A stretch of 64,000 bases of DNA from Zeus faber (Eukaryota > Chordata > Actinopteri > Zeiformes > Zeidae): assembly GCA_960531495.1 (NCBI GenBank), contig OY482849.1, forward strand, positions 33,361,236 to 33,425,235, written 5' to 3'. Numbering within the stretch: the stretch's first letter is position 1; each line of letters begins with the position of its first letter. The notes under the pieces were generated by a model. The model was not told the origin of the DNA and searched no databases. It worked only from the letters and a program-made list of their open reading frames with translations. Positions 1 through 13,200 of this stretch are shown here, one piece after another. The translations under genes and the position numbers were made by a program.

Positions 1-461
1 CACATTTATGTGTGTGTGTGTGTGTAAATATATATATACATATATACACACATTTATGTGTGTAAATATATATATACATATAATGTGTGTATGTGTATAA
101 ATATATATACATATATATACACACATTTATGTGTGTGTGTGTGTGTGTGTATAAATATATATATACCTATATACACACATTTATGTGTGTATGTGTATAA
201 ATATATATATACATATATACACCTTTATGTGTGTGTGTAAATATAAATATACATATATATACACACATTTATGTGTGTGTGTATAAATATATATATACAT
301 ATATATATACACACATTTATGTGTTTGTGTATAAATATATATATACATATATATACACACCTTTATGTGTGTGTGTGGGTTTAAATATATATATACATAT
401 ATATACACACATTTATGTGTGTGTGTGTATAAATATATATATACATATATACACACATTTA

Positions 462-492
<31 letters not shown>

Positions 493-1116
493 ATATATAT
501 ACATATATACACACATTTATGTGTGTGTGTGTGTGTGTAAATATATATATACATATATATACACACATTTATGTGTGTGTGTGTGTGTATAAATATATAT
601 TCATATCTATATTATACACACATTGATGTGTGTGTGTGTAAATATATATATACATATATACGGACATTTATGTGTGTGTTTAAGTATAAATATATATAAG
701 TATATTCTACACACATTTATGTGTGTGTATGTATATGTATAAATATATATATATATGTTTATTCTACACACATTTATGTGTGTGTATGTATAAATATATA
801 TATACATATATTTTTATGTGTGTGTATGTGTGTGTATAAATATATATTTATATATATACATATATTATACACACATTTATGTGTGTGTGCGTGTATGTAT
901 AAATATATATATGTATATTCTACACACATTTATGTGTGTGTGCGTGTATGTATACATATATATACGTATATACACACATGTATGTGTGTGTGTGTATAAA
1001 TATATATGCGTATATTCTACACACATTTATGAGTGTGTATATATATATTTATACATATATTATACCTGTATGTATAAATATATATATATATATTTATATA
1101 TATACACACACACACA

Positions 1117-1150
<34 letters not shown>
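1..1150. repeat. TG/TA compound minisatellite
   Basis: The block is a tandem array of roughly 50-65 bp units. Each unit has an ACACACATTTATGTGTGTG core, a variable (TG)n run, then TAAATATATATATACATATAT. Unit length varies mainly by expansion of the TG part, and the last units (about 1,030-1,150) decay into plain TA and TG runs. The core is nearly self-complementary, so each unit can form a hairpin. Open frames here are repeat artefacts of Tyr/Ile/Cys/Val codons and do not encode a protein. Confidence 0.93.
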
Positions 1151-1981
1151 TACATAAATCAGTCGTTTTCATCTAAATCGACGCGTTTGACAATTACTGA
1201 CACGAGACTCGAGAACGATCCGTCCGTCGCGAACGAATGATTTAAATGACTCGGGCGTCGGGAGTAACACCCGTTAAAGAGTGAAGCTTCTCGGAATCGA
1301 ACCGAGAATCATTACTGGGGTCTAAATTAAAGACAAAGGAAACCAGTCCGGTGCATTACGCATGATTCGTGTCTAATGTGACTGATTTACACTTCACATT
1401 CCAGGGGAATAGATAATATTAATAATAATAATAATAAGAAGAAGAAGAAGAAGAAACCGAATAAATACATTTTGGAAGGAAGATGTTTGTTTTTTTTAGA
1501 GAATCGGCACAAACGGCTCCGTGGGATCCGCGTGTCGTGTTCTTCTCAGTGAAACCAGCTCGAAGGGTCGGAGAACAAAACCACTCTTTTTGTTTGGCGA
1601 CTCGTCAAGAAGAGCATCGGAAAAAAAACAAACAAAAGAGTCGACTCGTTTTCATGGCTGCGGGCTGTGCAGGTCTCGGCTGCTATTTTCGGCGGCTCGG
1701 TCGCTGACGCGCGCGGTTGTCTTGTCATTGTTCTGTGCAGCGCGTCACGTTTTAAGGTTTTTTGTTTTTTTTGTATTATTTTTTTTTTTTGACGTCAGCT
1801 TCTTTCTTTCTGGGTCACTGGCGCGGGAGCGATTTGACGTCACAAAGCTCGAGGCGCCGTGCCTCTCTCGCCTACCTCGCGCTCGCCGAGGCCACTCCCG
1901 TGTGTACTTAATGTAACTGGACATGAAGATGATAATAATACTACTACTAATGAGTAGAATACGACCAGTACTACTACTACT
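1151..1981. other. Unassigned intergenic sequence
   Basis: I recognise no gene here. Visible features are a short (TAA)n/(GAA)n run near 1,420-1,455, several T-rich homopolymers around 1,760-1,795 and a CpG-containing stretch at 1,680-1,900. The open frames at 1,483-1,916 resemble no family I know and lack splice context, so I do not call them. Confidence 0.5.
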
Positions 1982-3020
1982 ATCCTATCTTTCCTATCCT
2001 TCCTATCCTTCCTATCCTATCCTTCTTATCCTTCCTATCCTATCCTTCTTATCCTTCCTATCCTATCCTATCTTCCTACCCCATCCTATCCTATCTTTCC
2101 TATCCTTCATATCCTATCCTATCCTTCCTATCCTACATATCCTATCCTATCCTTCCTATCCTTCGATTCCTATCCTATCTTTCCTATCCTTCCTATCCTA
2201 TCCTTCTTGTCATTCCTATCCTTCCTGTCCTATCCTTCCTATTCTATTCTATCCTTCATAACCTATCCTATCCTTCCTATTCTATCGTATCCTTCCTATC
2301 CTTTCCTATCCTTCCTATCCTTCGATTCCTATCCTATCTTTCCTATCCTATCCTTTATATCCTATCCTTCCTATCCTATCCTATTCTTTCTATCCTATCC
2401 TTCCTATCCTACCTTATCCTATCCTTCCTATCCTATCTTTCCTATCCTATCCTTCTTATCCTTCCTATCCTATCCTTCCTAGCCTACATATCCTGTCCTA
2501 TCCTTCATATCCTATCCTATCCTTCCTATCCTTCCCATCCTATCCTTCCTATCCTATCCTTCCTATCTTTCCTATCCTATCCTTCCTAACCTTCATATCC
2601 TATCCTTCCTATCCTATCCTTCCTATCCTTCATATCCTATCCTATCCTTCCTATCCTACATATCCTATCATATCCTTCATATCCTATCCTTCCTATCTTT
2701 CCTATCCTATCCTTCCTAACCTTCATATCCTATCCTTCCTATCCTTCATATCCTATCCTATCCTTCCTATCCTACATATCCTATCCTATCCTTCATATCC
2801 TATCCTATCCTTCCTATCCTATCCTTCCTATCCTACATATCCTATCCTATCCTTCATATCCTATCCTATCCTTCCTATCCTACATATCCTATCCTTCCTA
2901 TCCTATCCTTCCTATCCTATCCTTCCTATCCTACATATCCTATCCTTCCTATCTTTCCTATCCTATCCTTCCTATCCTGTCCTATCGTATCCCATCCCAT
3001 CCTTTTCATCCTATCCTTCT
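1982..3020. repeat. CTATC/CTTCC pentanucleotide satellite
   Basis: About 1 kb is built almost entirely of CTATC and CTTCC pentamers, often grouped as higher-order 15-25 bp units with interspersed CATAT variants. The strand is purely pyrimidine-rich apart from the A of each unit. Occasional substitutions (CGATTCC, CTTGTC) and recurring longer blocks suggest segmental duplication inside the array. Open frames reading Ser/Tyr/Pro/Leu repeats are artefacts. Confidence 0.95.
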
Positions 3021-3093
3021 TCGCCAAGTTGACTGTTCAACAGCTACCAAATCATTACTAGTGCCACCGTATAGCATTAGTAGGTGAGCAGCC

Positions 3094-3124
<31 letters not shown>

Positions 3125-4723
3125 GGGGGGGGGGGCTGTGTGAACACTGCTGTTACAGGTCGATGTCCCGTCACATCCTCTTTCTGAATGACATACTGAA
3201 TCTACTGAACGCTTCATCCGAGCATGAAGTGGCCATCATTACTGTACAAAACACATCACATGACAAAACACCGAACATTTTTTACATTTCGGCCGAGCGC
3301 CGTGAGGACAGCCGGCGCAGAATGAGGCTGAGCAGGTCATCGGAGCGGTTGAGGTTGTCGGGAGGGGCGGTCAGGGTGAGGCTGGGGGGAGGCCAGGAGG
3401 ATCAGGGGTGAGTTGTGAGGGGTGAAATGGTACAGACGCCCCCCAAAAAAGACGCTTTGTGCCGGTTTCCTCCTCATCAGCGACCCCCATATTTTTCGCT
3501 GCCGCCTGTCGGGGAATTCTCAGCGCGTGGCAGGCGAGGTGAACCCGCTCCGCCACAGGGAGAAAACCCAGAGGACGAAAGGGTATTTATTCTGCGGAAA
3601 TAAAGATAAAGATACGGATGCAGTTCAAAACAGCGACGCCGCTCGCTCTAGTCCAACATTTGGGGAAGCCAGATTTCTACGCAGAGAAAAGGTTGTGCCT
3701 TTCCTGCGACCGACCATGTGATCCGCTGTTGCCTTCAGCAACACCTGCGGCCTGTTTTAACAAAGAAGGACACCAGACGCTATCGTAAAAAGAAAAACAC
3801 ACACTGAGTGTTTACACAAATGGTCGAAAAGAGAGAAGAGAGCTAGAAAAACAGAGATAAGGACAACAACAGTTGTGTCATTTGTGGGCAGGAATGTAAG
3901 ATCTCCTGATAAAGAGGAGCCGGGAGGAGGAGGAGGAGGAGGGGGAGAAGAAGGTTCTTTATTTATCACACCACAATACATGTGCCCATGCGGTGACGGC
4001 GACCAACACACACGCACACACAAACGCGCACACACACACACACACGCATCAAACGGTGGCCGGTGAAATGGCTCCTCTGCTTTTGACCCATCCTGGTGTC
4101 CAGCGACGCGGCCGGGGACCAGTTACCAAGACCAAGCGTCCATCGCTGGTCGGGCGACGTTGTTGCCAGTAATGACCAAACAAAACATACCGCCCTTAAT
4201 ATACATTACGACTTGCTTCTTGACAACAAGAAGGTAAGAAATCACTGACAATAATTGTTGATAAGCAAGAATATTAAAAATATTTTATACCCTGTTGAAA
4301 GCTATCAGAATTTTAAAAAATGGTCGTATTTTTCGTTTTCCGATTTTCCATTTCAGAATAAGAAATCAAATGAAGGGAAGGTGCACGGGCCGTTGTACAT
4401 GTGGCAATGGCTCCATTGGTGAAAGCCGACAGCCGAGGCCATGCAAATAATGAGGGGAAGAGGGAGAAGAGATCTCATCATCACAGATCACTAAACCCAT
4501 TCAGTTTGTTTTGCTGAGGCCTGCTGGAAGATGCTGTGATCAAATTCAATTGAGGTCAGCCTCCCAATGAGTTTATTTGCTGGAGGAAAAGATGCCATTC
4601 ACTACGTCATTATCACAGGCAATATGGCTCGCACATGTGACATGAATAATCGACAAGTGGCCATGCTGTGGAAAATATGTGGTTATGCAATTGGTTACCA
4701 ACTGTTTTTTGACTAAGACACTT
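3021..4723. other. Intergenic sequence, no confident gene
   Basis: Contents are a (TG)n-(G)n run at 3,094-3,135, a GGA-rich block at 3,920-3,952 and a (CA)n run at 4,006-4,045. A stretch at 3,291-3,393 could be a terminal coding exon on the minus strand (see findings), but nothing connects it to a recognised gene. The remaining sequence is AT-rich without long coding frames. Confidence 0.45.
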
Positions 4724-5683
4724 TACACTGATCAGCCACAACATTAAAACCACCTGCATAATATTTGTCGCTTCCCCTCGTGCCCCCAAAACAGCTGTGA
4801 CCCGTGGAGGCATGGACTCCACTAGACCTCTGAAGGTGTCCTGTGATACATGGTACCAAGTCGCAATGTAGCTGAATGTTATTCTCCCTTGTAAGTCGCT
4901 TTGGATAAAAGCGTCTGCCAAATGACTAAATGTAATGTAAATGTAAAGACGTTAGCAGCAGATCCTTTAAGTCCTGGAAGGTGCGAGGTGGGGCCCACAT
5001 GGATCGGACTTGTTGTTCCAGCACATCCCACAGATGCTCCATCGCATCGGCACCTAACCCCCCCCATCCACATGATGCAGAAGAAAACATGATTCATCAG
5101 ACCAGGCCACCCTCTTCCATTGCTCCACGGTCCAGTTCTGACGCTCACGTGTCCATTGTAGGAGCTTTCAGAGGTGGACAGGGGTCAGCATGGACACTCT
5201 GACCGCTCTGTGGCTACACAGCCCCATACACATCAAGCTGTGATGCACTGTGTGTTCTGACACCTTTCTATCATAGCAGCATTAACTTTTTCACCTTCAG
5301 TAGCTCTTCTGAGGGATCGAACCAGACGGGCTAGACTTCACTCCCCACACTCATCAATGAGCCTTGGGCGCCCATGACCCTGTCGCCGGTTCACGGGTTG
5401 TCCTTCCTTGGACCACTTTTGGTGGGTACTAACCACTGCATACTGAACACCCCACAAGACCTGCTGCTTTGGAGATGTTCTGACCCAGTCGTCTAGCATC
5501 ACAATGTGGTCCTTGTCAAAGTGGCTCAGATCCTTACGCTTCTTCTAAAACATCAACTTCAAGAACTGACTGTTCAGTTGTTGCCTAATACATCCCACCC
5601 CTTGACAGGTGCCGTTGGAACCAGATGAGCAATGTTATTCACGTCACCTGTCAGTGGCTTTAATGTTGTGGCTGATCGGTGTA
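4724..5683. mobile_element. TA-flanked non-autonomous DNA transposon
   Basis: The left end at 4,724 (TACACTGATCAGCCACAACA and onward) and the right end at about 5,653-5,683 are inverted copies of one another over roughly 30 bp, with only a few mismatches. Both termini abut a TA dinucleotide, which fits a Tc1/mariner-type target duplication. The interior has no intact transposase frame. A second repeat, an L2-type tail at about 4,866-4,945, has been inserted near the left end. The superfamily assignment is inference from the TA flanks only. Confidence 0.75.
4866..4945 (+). repeat. L2/SINE 3'-tail fragment
   Basis: Contains GTAAGTCGCTTTGGATAAAA followed by GCGTCTGCCAAATGACTAAA and short TGTAA repeats. 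The same module, in the opposite orientation, ends the SINE at 23,664 and the LINE at 57,187. It is therefore a 3' tail recognised by an L2-type reverse transcriptase, inserted into the surrounding DNA transposon. Confidence 0.8.
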
Positions 5684-6230
5684 TGTGGGAGTGAATGCAA
5701 TTCGTTAAGGAATCCTCCGCGCTGTGTGATCTGGATATGTTTCATGGTGACTCATTACACCTTTGCAGCGATGCCAGACATCTTGTGGTGGCTGCAGCGA
5801 TGAGTCATTGAATGTGTTGAAAAGAAAAAGTCACTTTGTGAAAAGAATTAAAATAACTCAATATGTTTTTGTCATTGTAATCCCAATCATTTAACACGAT
5901 ATATCATTCTATTTAATTCTGCCCTTAAAATAATCTACATTGTTTACACTTGTCACATATGGTATTCTTTGTATTATTCCATCTAGATGGGTCTCATCTA
6001 ACGTTTGTTTTAATAATAAAGTATAACCAGGTAAAGCCTCAAATACTGTGGTCTATAAGTGAAGTACATACATTTTTGTAGAGAATTTTTTTAAAGACAC
6101 AAAGATTACTCTTGTCATTGTAAATATAATTTTATCCCACCATAAACACAATCAATTATCAAACAAAGTGATTATGGGATTCTTACAAAACAAGAAAAAA
6201 ATTATAAATCATAATAATAAATAAATAAAA
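5684..6230. other. AT-rich intergenic sequence
   Basis: No gene, RNA or recognised repeat is visible. Sequence is AT-rich with short homopolymers. Confidence 0.4.
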
Positions 6231-6234
6231 GGTT

Positions 6235-6420
6235 TAGATAAGCACTGCTGCTACAGTTAACGCTCATGTTGGGTTCCTGCCACACCACTGCCCTTGAGCA
6301 AGGCACCGGCTCAAGGACTGGAATTTGTCCTTGGACTACTGCTGGCCACTGCTCCTAATTGAATGCCAATTCCTAATTGTTCAATGAATCCATTTGTCAA
6401 ATGCAAAACACAAATTCGGG
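6235..6420 (+). repeat. SINE-like fragment
   Basis: Contains CCCTTGAGCAAGGCACCGGC and a CTGGCCACTGCTCCTAATTG block followed by an AAATGCAAAACACAAATT end. These resemble the central and 3' parts of common teleost tRNA-derived SINEs, and the SINE at 23,664-23,876 carries a comparable TTGAGCAAG motif on its own sense strand. A tRNA-like head was not found here, so the copy is truncated. Confidence 0.5.
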
Positions 6421-9400
6421 GTTTATGCAAACTGGTTGTTGTATGCTTGCAGGGAAGGGCGGACGCCCCACCAAGCATGGGAACAGCATTGACAGGAGCA
6501 TATCTGTCCTGCAAATACATTGAATGGCTGTGTCTTAAAAAGTGCCGGCTGAAATAGTTGCAAATATGGAATTTTTTTTTTTTTTTTAATGAAATAATGT
6601 CACGTATTACCACTTTAAGATAAAACATTGGAAATTGTGTAATTTAACTAATCCTATGAAGCGAAGGAAAGTATATGAGTGGGAAATGCTATGTTTCCTT
6701 TAAGCACCTTACAAGCAGAATCCTGTAATACACCAATAGTAACTAACACAATGTATAGCTCAAGCACATGGACGTGTTGCGTAAGGCGGCATCAGCTCGC
6801 TGGAGTAATCAGTGAGTTGCTGAAGCTGTTTCAAGAGGGGACATCTGTCACACCACCAAGGGCTGTTTGTTGTTTTCTGCGCACTTCAATCATCGGGGGA
6901 AGGTTTTTACAGATTAACTTCACAAAATACCCCCGTTCACGCGCACAAACACGGATACGACGACCACCTGCCCCGATCCGCCCCTTCGCCATCAGAGAAA
7001 CGTACGCCGCGGTGCACAAAGCGCTCCCCAGGAAGGACAGAACCCCGGAGCATTGTCCCTCTGTGGGAGGAATTCAGAGAAGCCTCTCCAGGAGACAGCA
7101 GAGCGAGGAGTGGGGCCCGGGGCCCGGGGCCCGGGAGGGAGGGAGGGTTACTACAGAAAGCAGGGGTCAAGGCCGAAGCACATCAAGGGCATTTCACAAC
7201 CAGCCTCCTGTGTACAGCTGTCCCTAACCAATGAAGCAAAAATATATGTCTATACATGAAATATATTTGTAGTGTCTTAGTCCTGTTATACCATCTATGT
7301 TCATTTAAATTTAGAATGCAGAGTAGTAGTCATAACACAATTTGGATGAAATAATAAAGGTCTATATCTATCACGTTAAATTCATCCAGCCAAAAAAAAC
7401 ACATATACTGTATATTTATATATATTTTATATTCGATTGCATTATGTGCACAGGCCAGATGCCATTAAAAGGTATAATAGCTGTAATGCCCAAAGAAATA
7501 CTTGAAAAAAAAAAAACCTTAATGAAATACTAGTGTCAAAGTCTGAAAGGATGCAGCATACAATCCAAATAACCAAATAATACAAGATGGAAAGCAACTT
7601 GTACCTGGAGCTCCGGCACAGATGTTATGCAGCGAGCTGTCTCGGGGACATTTGGTGATATCTAAAGTGCTTTTGAGGGATGAACAAGGGATGAACAAAG
7701 AATGAAGAAGACACGCCCCAGGAATCCTACATCTCACAAACGCATCTCATGTTTTCTAAATGAATGTGTCGACTGAAATCTCCTCCTCCAGTTATTGACT
7801 GAGTGGAGCTCTGTTTGGACAGCTGTCCCGAGTATTAAAGGACCGGCCTGCCTGAGATCAGCGTATCACCAGTGTGGGCTCTTCTTGTTGGTAATTTCTT
7901 CTGAGAATAATCTCTGATGCATCCCCCCCCCCCCCCACCCCCAAACCCCCAGGAAAATATTTCACATGGGGACAAACAACAGATTGCATGTACTTCGGAC
8001 CACTACGGCGTCGGTATGATCCGCCGTGGCCGCATCCCAGCTTCCCTGATTAAAAGAACGAGGGTTACCTAAAACGCCGCGTCTTTAAGAGTTCACAATT
8101 CAAACCGTATGTTGTGTCGTGTCCAGAGTTTAAATGGGAACCAAGTCTGCAGAGCTTCTCAAGGCTTGTTTTTGCATCCCACAATACCCTCGTGTTTTAG
8201 GTTGCGTTTATGCATATATATCGCTAAAATAACAGCGTTTTACTTGCGGTCACGTTGGAGCAAACCTTTCTGGAGCCCAGACGGACCCAGGGGAGTGACT
8301 GTGTGAAAGGGTGAGCAGGGTCGGCAGATCACACACGACATTAGCCTTTGAAATGCGTCTGTGTTCCCTTCAGCGCAACTGATCCAGAAAACTCCAGCCG
8401 GGGCTTTTTAGGAAAGGTGCTGGGAAAGCCTGATAACAATTTGGTTTGGCATGAAAAGAAAAAGAACTGCATCGGGGTATCTCTTCTTGCTTCCTTGTGG
8501 GTATTGATAGATTTAGCGGAGACCTTTAAAATAGGAAACGCCAAAGGCCATGTTCTATTGACTGTATGTTGATGCAGCTCCTCACGCCGCCATGCACCAC
8601 ATCACCCCAAACAGCTTCAATTAGGAGGTTATTAGGAATTTAGCGTGAGGGGTGGATGAACAGGAAATCCCTTTTTAATCACAATGGTCAAAAAGAAAGG
8701 CTACGATGCAGCGGCGGCAGGGGTGTTCCGAAAATGTTTTCCAAAACAGCTTGGTCAAATGACTAGGTTCTGCTCAACCCACCCAGTGCCGAGCTGAAAG
8801 CTGAAAGGGCTTTTGCAGGTTTCAGAAAAAGAAAGCGGGCACATAGAAATTTTCTACTGCACAATAATAGAGTGATCATCGAAAAGCTGTGTTTACTGAA
8901 TGCCGCCTTGGCGCTCTGTGGTGTGTGTGTATACAATATATGTATATGTGTAAAATCCTATTTGGAAATATTCTGCAAGACACATACATATATGTGATCG
9001 ATGTTTTGGACAATTAAAATGTATGCTCTTTGGACAAAACTGCTTCATAAAGGTTTGCCAATGAATCATATAACAAATGAATAAGTAAAGGTTACTACCG
9101 ATGCTGCCCCCTGGTGACAAATATGTGATTAATTTCCACAAAAATAAAACCTGGCGCAAGTCACGAAACTCAGAAGTGTTTATTTATCAGCTCAGTTTCA
9201 TCTGAAGGGAGCGTGGAAGAACTGGGCACTGCTCTAGGACTGACCTTGAACTCTCTATAGCAGCAACATGCATCTACCGATGACACCCAGATCCTATTAC
9301 AGTACGCCAGAGCATTACCCTGAAAAAGGTAAACATTTACAAATGACCCTTCATGACTGCGTCAATTCGAGGGTGCATGACGGGTGCATGACATTTCAGC

Positions 9401-9847
9401 TTTATCTCAAATCAGGGCCACTGGCTTTGTTATTTGGATTGAGACATTTTAAAACAAAAAAATAAAGAAAAAAGCCCTCACCCATCCCTGACCCAATAAG
9501 GTTTCCCTGTTTGTGTTGGTGCTTGACTTACAGTCAGCCTCAGTCAAGTGGATGGTTGCTGTACTGTATGAAAATGTCATTTTTCGTGTGTGTGGTGATT
9601 TGACGAAATTGTTAACTTTCACTGAAATTACGTTTTAAATTCATCTCAAGGAAAAGGTAACCAAATGCTCTACAGCTCTCTGCTTCCGTTCATATCGACA
9701 TTTCTCACAAAAAGAAGTGTTTCATATCGTATTGCCACATTCTGACACTCTGAATCATCGGTGTGGCATATTTTACAGTTGGACTAAACATTTCACTCTC
9801 CTCGTCTGCGTGCAGTTATAGACGCCGGCTCCTTATGATTTGTTGTC
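6421..9847. other. Intergenic region downstream of rbm5
   Basis: No gene is recognised. Visible elements are poly-T/A runs (about 6,572-6,588, 7,506-7,516), a poly-C run near 7,922-7,937 and a GGGCCC palindromic cluster at 7,114-7,135. The 182-codon frame at 6,679-7,227 has no family resemblance and contains low-complexity Arg/Gly sequence, so it is not called as a gene. Confidence 0.45.
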
Positions 9848-10242
9848 TTTATTCCATAGAGAACAAACCGGCGCTGGGAAAAGCACAAAGGGCATTTCTG
9901 ACTGTTGTGTTCATCTAACACGTGCATAAGCAGTGGATAAGCAAGCGCATTATGTACAAATACAAATAATCGTACAAACTGTACAACACGACTGATGGCT
10001 TCCACTTTCAAAAGAAAATGTCTCATTTAAAACATTATTTCACATAGAGAAAATAGGAATTGCTTTATGAGAATTGTACAGAAAAAAAAAATAATAATAA
10101 TTTGCAATTGTAATCTTTAGAAAAGAATGACATGGTCGTCCTCCCGTTGCGTTCAGTACCGTGGGGATCAGCTCTCCGTGCAACCAAAAAATTCCCAGGT
10201 TCAGCATATTTTCACAAATTACTTTTACCAACTCGGACCAAC
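9848..10242 (-). other. rbm5: Probable rbm5 3' UTR
   Basis: Immediately downstream (minus strand) of the rbm5 stop codon. A canonical AATAAA polyadenylation hexamer on the minus strand lies at 9,848-9,853 (TTTATT on plus). The transcript end is inferred, since other A-rich signals occur within the interval. Confidence 0.5.
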
Positions 10243-13200
10243 TCATTCTATTTCAGTGAAACGCGCAAACATGGCTTTCCTCACAGCGTCCTTGTAGGTG
10301 TCGGACGCAGAGAGCTCGTAGGAGCTTCCTTTAATGCCCAGGCCCGTGCCCTTGGTCCTCAGCGAGGCCTGCGGGGGAGACGGAGGAGTGATGAGAGCAG
10401 ACGAGGTGGACACGGCCCCCCTCCAGGTGACGCCGCTAATTGGGCTCTCACAAAATAAAAATGGAAAAATAAATAAAAAATAAAAAGGGGAGAGCACGCA
10501 CGTCCACGCGCAGACTCCCATCTGTCACGAACAGCCCCGGGGGGGGGAGCATTTTGGACGAACTGCTCAGAAGTCGTCGGCGCTACTCACCGAGATGGGA
10601 GCCGTGATGCCCTGCTGGTGCCGGCCCAGGCCCCGGCCCTCCTGCCAGCCCATCGCCTGCAGCATCTTGTTCCCAATGTTGTCACTCGTCAGCCCGTCCT
10701 TCGTGGGCTGCTCATAGTTGCTGCGGAAAACAGGTAGGAAGAGATGAAGGGAGACGTGGCGGCACAATTGACAAAAAAAAAAATATCAATCACGATCAAT
10801 GATAAAGGAAGGAGGGTGGGGGCGTCGGGTGTGTCTTACACCGTGGGTGTTGGAGGCTGATAGAATTTCTTCTTCTTGGGGGCGGGGGGTTCAGGAACAC
10901 CGTACTTCTCTCTCCTCTCTGCAGCCCTGTCTCTGTATTTCAACTGCGAGCACAAGCACATGACATGACATACGAATGTGCCCATCATAAAATATTATTT
11001 TAAGAGCCGCCCCCAAAAAGGGAGCAATCGCTCAAAGTACCTCGGTCTCTTTCCTCTCCAGCTCCTCCAGCTCCGCCTCGGAGAGCTTCGATCTTCTCTG
11101 GATTTCAAGGTTTTGCTAACGTAATCCAAAAAAAATAAAAAATAATAATAATACCTCAGCAAATGGGGACGCGTATACGGTGAGAGCATCACAACCCCCC
11201 CCCCACCGCACTGATCCTAAAATAGCCCCAGCCCCCGCCCTGCCGCGTGGAGTCCTACCTTGTGGAGGTCGGAGAGCTGCTGGTGACGCAGCAGAGCCTC
11301 TTTGTTGGGGAACTGCCTGCGACACAGCAGGCACGCCATCTTCTTCCAGTCCGTGTGGGTTCCTGCGTCCTCCTCCGCCCGCTCGGGCCCTGCCTCCTCC
11401 GTGTCGCTGTCCCCGCTGTACGCAGCCACGAGGCCGCTCTGTGCCACGGAGCCAACAAATGAACAGTTCATGGTGAGTTTAGTTTTTTGTTTTTTTTTCC
11501 TTTGGGGGGGGGGGGGGGTAAACATATTTCTTGTGCAAATTCCACAGTCCACTTGTGCATCAAGTGTTACGAAGCAAACCCCCACCTTGGTCACAGTCAC
11601 CGTCTCCTGCTCCATGACCTTCACCTGCTCGTTCATGAAGGGCAGGATTTCAAAGTTTCCACTTTGCTGAAAAGAAACACAGGTGTTGCTGTTCAGTCGT
11701 ATGATGTATGTCCGACAGACACGTGGATACAGGAAGTCCACCCGGCTCCAACAGTTAACTGTATTGTCATAATACGACCAAAATGCCAGACGACACCTGG
11801 CCTCATATCACAATATCGATATTATTTGGATATATGGCCCGGGCCTACTGCGTATGAGCGTTGCAAGGTATGACCGACTGGTAAGCGCGGCACCTTTTTC
11901 TCAAACAGTGTGAAACCAGCATCGGCGGCGGCAGACTCTCTCCTCTCCTCGTCCCTGAACTGTCCCATGGCCTGGAAGCTGCTCTTGAAGGTTTCCTTCT
12001 GCTTGTTCAAGGTCTTCGCCCAGCGCTCCATATCCTTGGCAATCTTGGGAGTTTGAGAAATTAGGAATAAATGTCAGAGGTGCTTCAGAGTAGCTTGTTT
12101 TACCTGCAGATTGTGCCAATTTACCGAGGATAATACTTAATTAATCACGGAGGGGAATTCAGGCAAAAGGCACCTGCTGAGCAGACTTGCTCTTTGGCTT
12201 CTCCTTCTTCTCCTTGGGCTCCTTGCTGAGGACACTGGTGAGCGGTGGGACCGCTGCACTAGCTGCACTAGCTGCACTAGCTGCACTAGCTGCTGAGCTG
12301 GCCGTGGAAGCCCGCTCTGTGCTGCCGTCTGACGCTACTGGTGCAGGGATGTACGTCTGCTTGTCGCCGTCCCAGTAAAGGTACTGCTGAGTCTGGGGGT
12401 TGTAGTAGTACTATGGAGGACAAGCAGCAGAAAATGAGGCACAAAGAAGTGGCGGGAGGTGAAATGACATATGACGGAGAATATTTTACATGTGTTGTGA
12501 CATACTTGGCTGGTGGCATCATAAAACAGGCCCGACTGTGGATCGTAGTAGTAACCCGACGCCTCATCAAATTGGTAAGTGGAGGTGTCAGGGACAACTA
12601 TGAATAAAAAACGCAGCACGTATAACATAAACCAAATGTATTATACATACTCATTTATAAGAAACCAATAGCTATTAAAATATAAATAAATAAAACATTT
12701 GATACGTGTCATTAATACTCAACACTCTCAATCGGCTGAGGCTATTTAAACCTTAGAATCTAAGGAAAACATAAAAAAGGCTAGACTTCTAGGTTAGTGC
12801 TGGATGTGGCTGCAAATTAAGACTTCCACATCCACCACGCCTCTTACCAGGCGTGGTGGATGGGGAGGCTGCCACTGTTGAAGCTGCTGCACTCGCCAGT
12901 GAGGAGGAAACGCCAGCAACCGGCGGCTGGACCACATCCAGCTGGCCCACTAGTGGATGGGACTAGAAAGAGGGAAAGAGAAAACAACACTTTATCACCA
13001 AAGTCGAATGTGGAAAAGGGCCCGTATCACATGTTATGACAATCCATCTTCCCCTTGATGAAAGTGCTCTCTACCTGTACTGCAGGCTGGCTGATGATGA
13101 CAGGCTGGTAAACCTGAGCTGTCTGGTTCATCACAAAGCCCGCCGCTGCTGCAGAGATCAGTGTCTTTACTCCTGGGGCAGCTGCCAATAGTTAAATGGG

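Noticed and set aside
58-1240. Open frames rich in Tyr, Ile, Cys, Val and Thr
   Set aside because: Translation of TG/TA repeats, with no codon bias or homology expected.
1274-1310. tRNA T-arm-like sequence on the minus strand (GGTTCGATTCCGAGAAG)
   Set aside because: The B-box is good, but no A-box, acceptor stem or anticodon arm could be folded upstream, and the stem is 7 bp. It may be a SINE relic, not a tRNA gene.
1923-2482. Ser/Tyr/Pro/Leu repeat open frames
   Set aside because: Translation of a pentamer satellite without stops in some frames.
6679-7227. 182-codon plus-strand frame
   Set aside because: Low-complexity Arg/Gly C-terminus, no recognised domain, and no splice or promoter context.
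7519-7737. Minus-strand frame with a GT donor after GCCGGAGCTCCAG
   Set aside because: A single exon-like block with no partner exon and no family resemblance, so chance is likely.
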